In this document: piece by piece, positions 61,223 to 64,000 of the stretch
Position numbering within the stretch: the first letter of the stretch is position 1
Layout of the letters: each line of letters opens with the position of its first letter
Assembly: GCA_009699575.1 (NCBI GenBank)
Contig: WLNY01000003.1
Coordinates: forward strand, 32,426-96,425
DNA from: Actinomycetota bacterium
GTDB taxonomy: Bacteria; Actinomycetota; Actinomycetes; Nanopelagicales; Nanopelagicaceae
Direction: 5' to 3'
DNA: 64,000 bases
The notes under the pieces: generated by a model
The model's input: only the letters and a program-made list of their open reading frames with translations
What the model was told of the DNA's origin: nothing
The model's database searches: none
Translations under genes and position numbers: made by a program

Positions 61223-62614
61223 ATGGCAATTCGCCCAAGCAAATTTTTTATCATTCTCGCACCCATTCTGTTAATTGCTGGAGCAACAATTCCTGCAATG
61301 GCGGATTCAAATGACGAGAGAAGCTATGAGACTAAATATAGATTAGCGATTCCAGTAAATCTCTCAGCACTCCCATCATCTTCGACAGCGATAACTGTAA
61401 GTTTTAACTCGGTTCCGAATGCTGCCTCATACACAGTGCGTCTCTATGAAGCAAGTGGTGCGAATCTAATTGGCGCAGCTAGAACAAGTTTTGTTTCAGG
61501 AAATTCAATTACAGGTTTAACCCCAAGCACTACTTACAAAGTTAGCGTGCAAGCAATTGCCCCCAAAATATTTGGAAGTAATTATGGAGAGTCACGCGAG
61601 AGTGAAGGCAGAGTTTATCTCGCATCTACTTTAAGTAAAGTCTCAAGTGAAGGTCGCGAATCAAGCGAAGAGAAAAACAGTTACAAGAATTCATTGGAAA
61701 GTGCGAAAGTGAGCGTCACCACGAGTGCGGATGCCCTATTACCGCACACAATTAACTTTACTCAGCCTGATTCAATGACAGTTGGCGATAATAACCAGTC
61801 GCTCACTGCAGTCTCTGATCGAAGTCTGAGTGTGACAATATCTTCTAATACAGTTTTAATTTGTACTGTTGAAGCGGGAGCTGCTCATGCAGTATCTGCT
61901 GGTTCATGCTCACTCACAGCATCTTCAGTTGGAAATTCAACGTATGTGGATGCCACTCCAGTGACAAAGACATTCCAGATAAACCCAGCACCTACATGCG
62001 CAACTGATATCACGCTGTGTCATGTCAATTCATTGACTGCTAGCGGAGGCACTGTTTTTTATGAAACAACTACCGCTTTCACATTGACTGGATCAGCATG
62101 TGGCAACAATTGTCACTTCTTGGAAGTAGCGCCAAGTACGTGGAATGGGTTTGGCGGTACAGCTATTCAATGGTTTAAAAACCGGATAGCGACTACTAGT
62201 CAAAACTCAACAGCACCTGGTTCTCAAGGACTTAATCCAGATGAAAAGGCAAATTGGGCTTTTGGTCAAGGTATGACCAACACTCTCTCAATGGAAGCAC
62301 TTGATTCAGTCACTGTATCTGCCGCAACTCAAGCATTGGCCTTTGCCGGACTCAATTCAACTGCGCGCCAGTGGTTTCTACCTTCCATGAATGAACTTAA
62401 CGAACTGTGCAAGTTTGCCAACTCACAAACAACCGGTGATTTCACAGTTGCGTGCAGTGCAGGCACTTTGAAGCCCACCTATTCCAGTGCCAATTATTGG
62501 TCATCTTCTGAATATGATGCTGGATCTGCATTGTTCCTAGGTTTCTCTAACGGAAACCTAAACTGGGCTTCCAAGCTATTTATCTACGAAGTACGTCCGA
62601 TACGCGCATTCTGA
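61223..62614 (+). CDS. Secreted FN3/Ig-like/Lcl-domain surface protein
   Basis: A 463-residue exported protein of unknown role. Residues 1-28 form a signal peptide (FIILAPILLIAGATIPAMA). A fibronectin type III domain covers about 40-115 (TAITVSFNSVPNAASYTVRL to TTYKVSVQAIA). A charged linker (130-155) is rich in Ser and Glu. An Ig-like repeat follows at about 168-253 (HTINFTQPDSMTVGD to TKTFQINP). The C-terminal 190 residues match the Lcl/DUF1566-type lectin-like domain (WFLPSMNELNELC, NYWSSSEYD, VRPIRAF at the very end). A TTGGAG ribosome site lies 8 nt before the ATG. Adhesion to particles or polysaccharides is a reasonable guess from the domains. It lies between a tRNA gene and a sugar dehydrogenase, apparently as a single-gene unit. 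Confidence 0.75.
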   Translation: MAIRPSKFFIILAPILLIAGATIPAMADSNDERSYETKYRLAIPVNLSALPSSSTAITVSFNSVPNAASYTVRLYEASGANLIGAARTSFVSGNSITGLTPSTTYKVSVQAIAPKIFGSNYGESRESEGRVYLASTLSKVSSEGRESSEEKNSYKNSLESAKVSVTTSADALLPHTINFTQPDSMTVGDNNQSLTAVSDRSLSVTISSNTVLICTVEAGAAHAVSAGSCSLTASSVGNSTYVDATPVTKTFQINPAPTCATDITLCHVNSLTASGGTVFYETTTAFTLTGSACGNNCHFLEVAPSTWNGFGGTAIQWFKNRIATTSQNSTAPGSQGLNPDEKANWAFGQGMTNTLSMEALDSVTVSAATQALAFAGLNSTARQWFLPSMNELNELCKFANSQTTGDFTVACSAGTLKPTYSSANYWSSSEYDAGSALFLGFSNGNLNWASKLFIYEVRPIRAF

Positions 62615-62665
62615 TATCCCGAATAAGGATGTAGCGAGATCTCCAAATATTAAATGCAGGACTGT

Positions 62666-62701
62666 ATTTTCATAAGGCTAGATAACTGGCCCTATGAAAA
62701 T
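62666..62701. repeat. Long imperfect inverted repeat upstream of the dehydrogenase
   Basis: ATTTTCATAAGGCTAG and CTGGCCCTATGAAAAT pair over 16 positions with one A-C mismatch and one G-T wobble around the loop ATAA. The repeat covers the place where the -35 element of the dehydrogenase promoter would lie (its -10 box is at 62712), so it could be an operator. It could also serve as a terminator stem for the upstream gene, although no T-tract follows on either strand. Confidence 0.55.
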
Positions 62702-62711
62702 GCGGCATGTG

Positions 62712-62717
62712 TAGAAT
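62712..62717 (+). promoter_or_regulatory. Predicted leaderless -10 box of the dehydrogenase
   Basis: TAGAAT is followed by GCGCTC (6 nt) and then the ATG at 62724, giving a predicted transcription start on the start codon. No Shine-Dalgarno is present. The inverted repeat at 62666-62701 lies directly upstream. Confidence 0.55.
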
Positions 62718-62723
62718 GCGCTC

Positions 62724-63731
62724 ATGAGAGCATTCGTAATTAATGGAAAATTAGATGGGTCTCTGATTGAAATTGCTGACCCACAACCTAATGCTGATCA
62801 AGTACGTATAAAAATTGCATATGTAGGCATCTGTGGATCTGATCTTCATTATTACTTTGATGGGGCAAATGGAGCTTTTGTTGTTAAAGAGCCATTTATT
62901 CCAGGCCATGAATTAAGTGGAACCATCGATCTTGATCCATCAGGACAGTATTCGCCTGGAACGCGAGTTACTTTGCATCCAGCGACTTTTGGAGACAGTG
63001 CCCGAGGAATTGAAAATCAACCACACTTGTGGCCACAGGGAAAATACCTGGGTAGCGCGTCAACATGGCCTCATACGCAAGGTGCGATGTCGCAATATTT
63101 TATTGCTGCTCGTTCAATGATTCGAGAATTGCCTGAAACTTTGGATCTAAGAAATGCTGCGCTAGCTGAACCTTTAGGTGTAGCTATTCATGCAATAAAT
63201 GTGGCCGAAGGCGTACAAGGAAAGAGAATTTTAGTTTCTGGCTCCGGCCCAATTGGGCTTCTGGTTATTGCTGCCGCAAAAATTCTCGGAGCTGACTCAA
63301 TTACAGCTACAGACATTCTTGGTTCGGCGCTTTTACGCGCAAAAAACGCGGGAGCAACTTCGACAATACAGATTGGCAAAGAAGAAATTCCTGAAAACGA
63401 ATTCGATGTTGTCTTTGAATGCTCTGCTGCGCCAGTTGCTGTTTCATCCGCATTAGTTTCTGTGAGGCGCGCTGGAATTGTTGTCCAAGTTGGAATGCTT
63501 GGAGCTGGACCCCAGCCAATTGCGATTGCACCCCTTGTTGCTAAAGAAGTTCAGCTAAGGGGATCATTTCGCTTTAATGATGAAATAACTGATGCGATCG
63601 AGATGCTCAATGAAAATGGATGGATAGCATCAGTCATCACACATGAATTTGCCAAAGAAGATGTACTGCAGGCTTTTGATGTTGCTAAGGACTCTGAACA
63701 GTCAGGAAAAGTATTAGTTAAAATGAATTAG
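62724..63731 (+). CDS. Zinc-type alcohol dehydrogenase, L-idonate 5-dehydrogenase-like
   Basis: Medium-chain dehydrogenase (335 residues). Catalytic zinc ligands are in GICGSDLHYYF and PGHELSG, and the NAD site is VSGSGPIGLLVIAAA. The segments EPLGVAIHAINVAE, RRAGIVVQVGMLG and VQLRGSFRFNDE resemble L-idonate 5-dehydrogenase of E. coli. The four-cysteine structural zinc loop of that family is absent: the region is replaced by HPATFGDSARGIENQPHLWP, which has no cysteine. It converges with a GntR/UTRA regulator gene (15 nt apart), which probably controls it. A sugar acid or polyol is the likely substrate. Confidence 0.85.
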   Translation: MRAFVINGKLDGSLIEIADPQPNADQVRIKIAYVGICGSDLHYYFDGANGAFVVKEPFIPGHELSGTIDLDPSGQYSPGTRVTLHPATFGDSARGIENQPHLWPQGKYLGSASTWPHTQGAMSQYFIAARSMIRELPETLDLRNAALAEPLGVAIHAINVAEGVQGKRILVSGSGPIGLLVIAAAKILGADSITATDILGSALLRAKNAGATSTIQIGKEEIPENEFDVVFECSAAPVAVSSALVSVRRAGIVVQVGMLGAGPQPIAIAPLVAKEVQLRGSFRFNDEITDAIEMLNENGWIASVITHEFAKEDVLQAFDVAKDSEQSGKVLVKMN

Positions 63732-63746
63732 TTCCGAATTTGTTTA

Positions 63747-64000
63747 CTACACAGTTCTATGAATTATAAATTGAAACTTTCCTTCGACGAAGTAGGTGTC
63801 GCCAGTAAAAATGGGGCGCCCATCTCGCAGGTAGTGAACTTGGCGTAATAGAAGGTAGAGACCTGATTCCGCCTTCTCGGATCCCCACCCGATTTCCTTA
63901 GAGCTAATCGCATGAATTTCTGCTCGAGCTCGTACTGGATGCTTTCGAATTCCATCGAGTGCTGAAAAAACTGAACCAGAAGAAATTTTCTTAATCTCTG
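63747..64000 (-). CDS. GntR family regulator, C-terminal UTRA domain (partial)
   Basis: The minus strand carries 83 codons open from the right edge to a TAG stop at 63747-63749. The residues RKHPVRARAEIHAISSKEIG, then WGSEKAESGLYLLL and RDGRPIFTGDTYFVEGKFQF, are the C-terminal half of a UTRA ligand-binding domain (HutC/GntR subfamily). The N-terminal winged-helix domain lies beyond the window. A short ATG-initiated frame (63764-63955) on the same strand is a shadow in another frame. Convergent placement with the dehydrogenase suggests that the two are functionally linked. Confidence 0.85.
   Translation of the reverse strand, partial: EIKKISSGSVFSALDGIRKHPVRARAEIHAISSKEIGWGSEKAESGLYLLLRQVHYLRDGRPIFTGDTYFVEGKFQFIIHRTV

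Noticed and set aside
63764..63955. ATG-initiated 63-codon minus-strand frame
   Set aside because: It is out of frame with the UTRA-domain coding sequence that covers the same bases and has no recognisable features.
1..64000. CRISPR arrays, insertion sequences, prophage genes, rRNA
   Set aside because: No regularly spaced repeats, transposase-like or phage-like proteins, and no rRNA-like stretches were recognised anywhere in the window.

Overview
The window comes from a high-GC-phylum actinobacterium with an unusually AT-leaning, tightly packed genome. It encodes the actinobacterial small ribosomal protein bS22, an XPB-type helicase with its actinobacterial partner, the Res/Ccs cytochrome c system, a menaquinone pathway and a 14-subunit complex I. 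Gene order from proC through bS22, HAD phosphatase, resA-ccdA-resB-ccsA, menA/E/B/C/D, menG and a polyprenyl synthase to yajQ follows the backbone known from mycobacteria and streptomycetes. Low GC, 1-8 nt gene overlaps and a large nucleoside-scavenging block suggest a streamlined freshwater lineage of the acI/Nanopelagicales type. That assignment is an inference; no 16S gene is present.

1-10.6 kb: the end of proC, a secreted hypothetical protein, bS22, a secreted HExxH metallopeptidase-like protein with an FN3 domain, a glutaredoxin-like protein, a three-gene minus-strand unit (helicase-associated protein, M20 peptidase, XPB helicase) and a HAD-IB phosphatase. 10.6-14.9 kb: histidine phosphatase and the cytochrome c maturation operon (TlpA/ResA-like lipoprotein, CcdA, ResB, CcsA). 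14.9-23.1 kb: menaquinone synthesis (menE-menA on minus, menB-menC-menD on plus, bioY-menF on minus, menG on plus). 23.1-39.2 kb: nuoA-N in one unbroken plus-strand run that ends in a polyprenyl diphosphate synthase. Quinone head-group, quinone tail and the main quinone-reducing dehydrogenase are therefore adjacent.

39.2-60.9 kb is mostly a nucleoside and pentose scavenging island. It holds ribokinase, a LacI-type regulator, a BMP-family nucleoside ABC transporter (binding protein, ATPase, two permeases) followed 2 nt later by a queuosine-salvage (Qng1/DUF2419) protein, nucleoside 2-deoxyribosyltransferase, an MFS carrier, three nucleoside hydrolases, two tandem uridine-phosphorylase-like proteins, deoxyribose-phosphate aldolase with a full-length and a half-length aldehyde dehydrogenase, and an operon of cytidine deaminase, adenosine deaminase, a cytochrome P450 and a nucleoside hydrolase. 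Together these can import nucleosides, deaminate and cleave them, phosphorylate ribose and break deoxyribose-5-phosphate into glyceraldehyde-3-phosphate and acetaldehyde/acetate. A LacI-like operator with an identical 12-mer core lies upstream of the regulator/ribokinase pair and at the MFS/deoxyribosyltransferase divergent region, so one regulon is plausible.

60.9-64 kb: tRNA-Tyr(GTA), a secreted FN3/Ig-like/Lcl-type surface protein, a zinc-type alcohol (idonate-like) dehydrogenase and the C-terminus of a GntR/UTRA regulator running off the right edge. No insertion sequences, prophage genes, CRISPR arrays or rRNA were seen, and no gene-free stretch exceeds 300 bases. The most unusual items are the Qng1 gene fused to a nucleoside-transport operon, the P450 inside a nucleoside-catabolic operon, and a recurring leaderless promoter layout (TANNNT exactly 6 nt before ATG).
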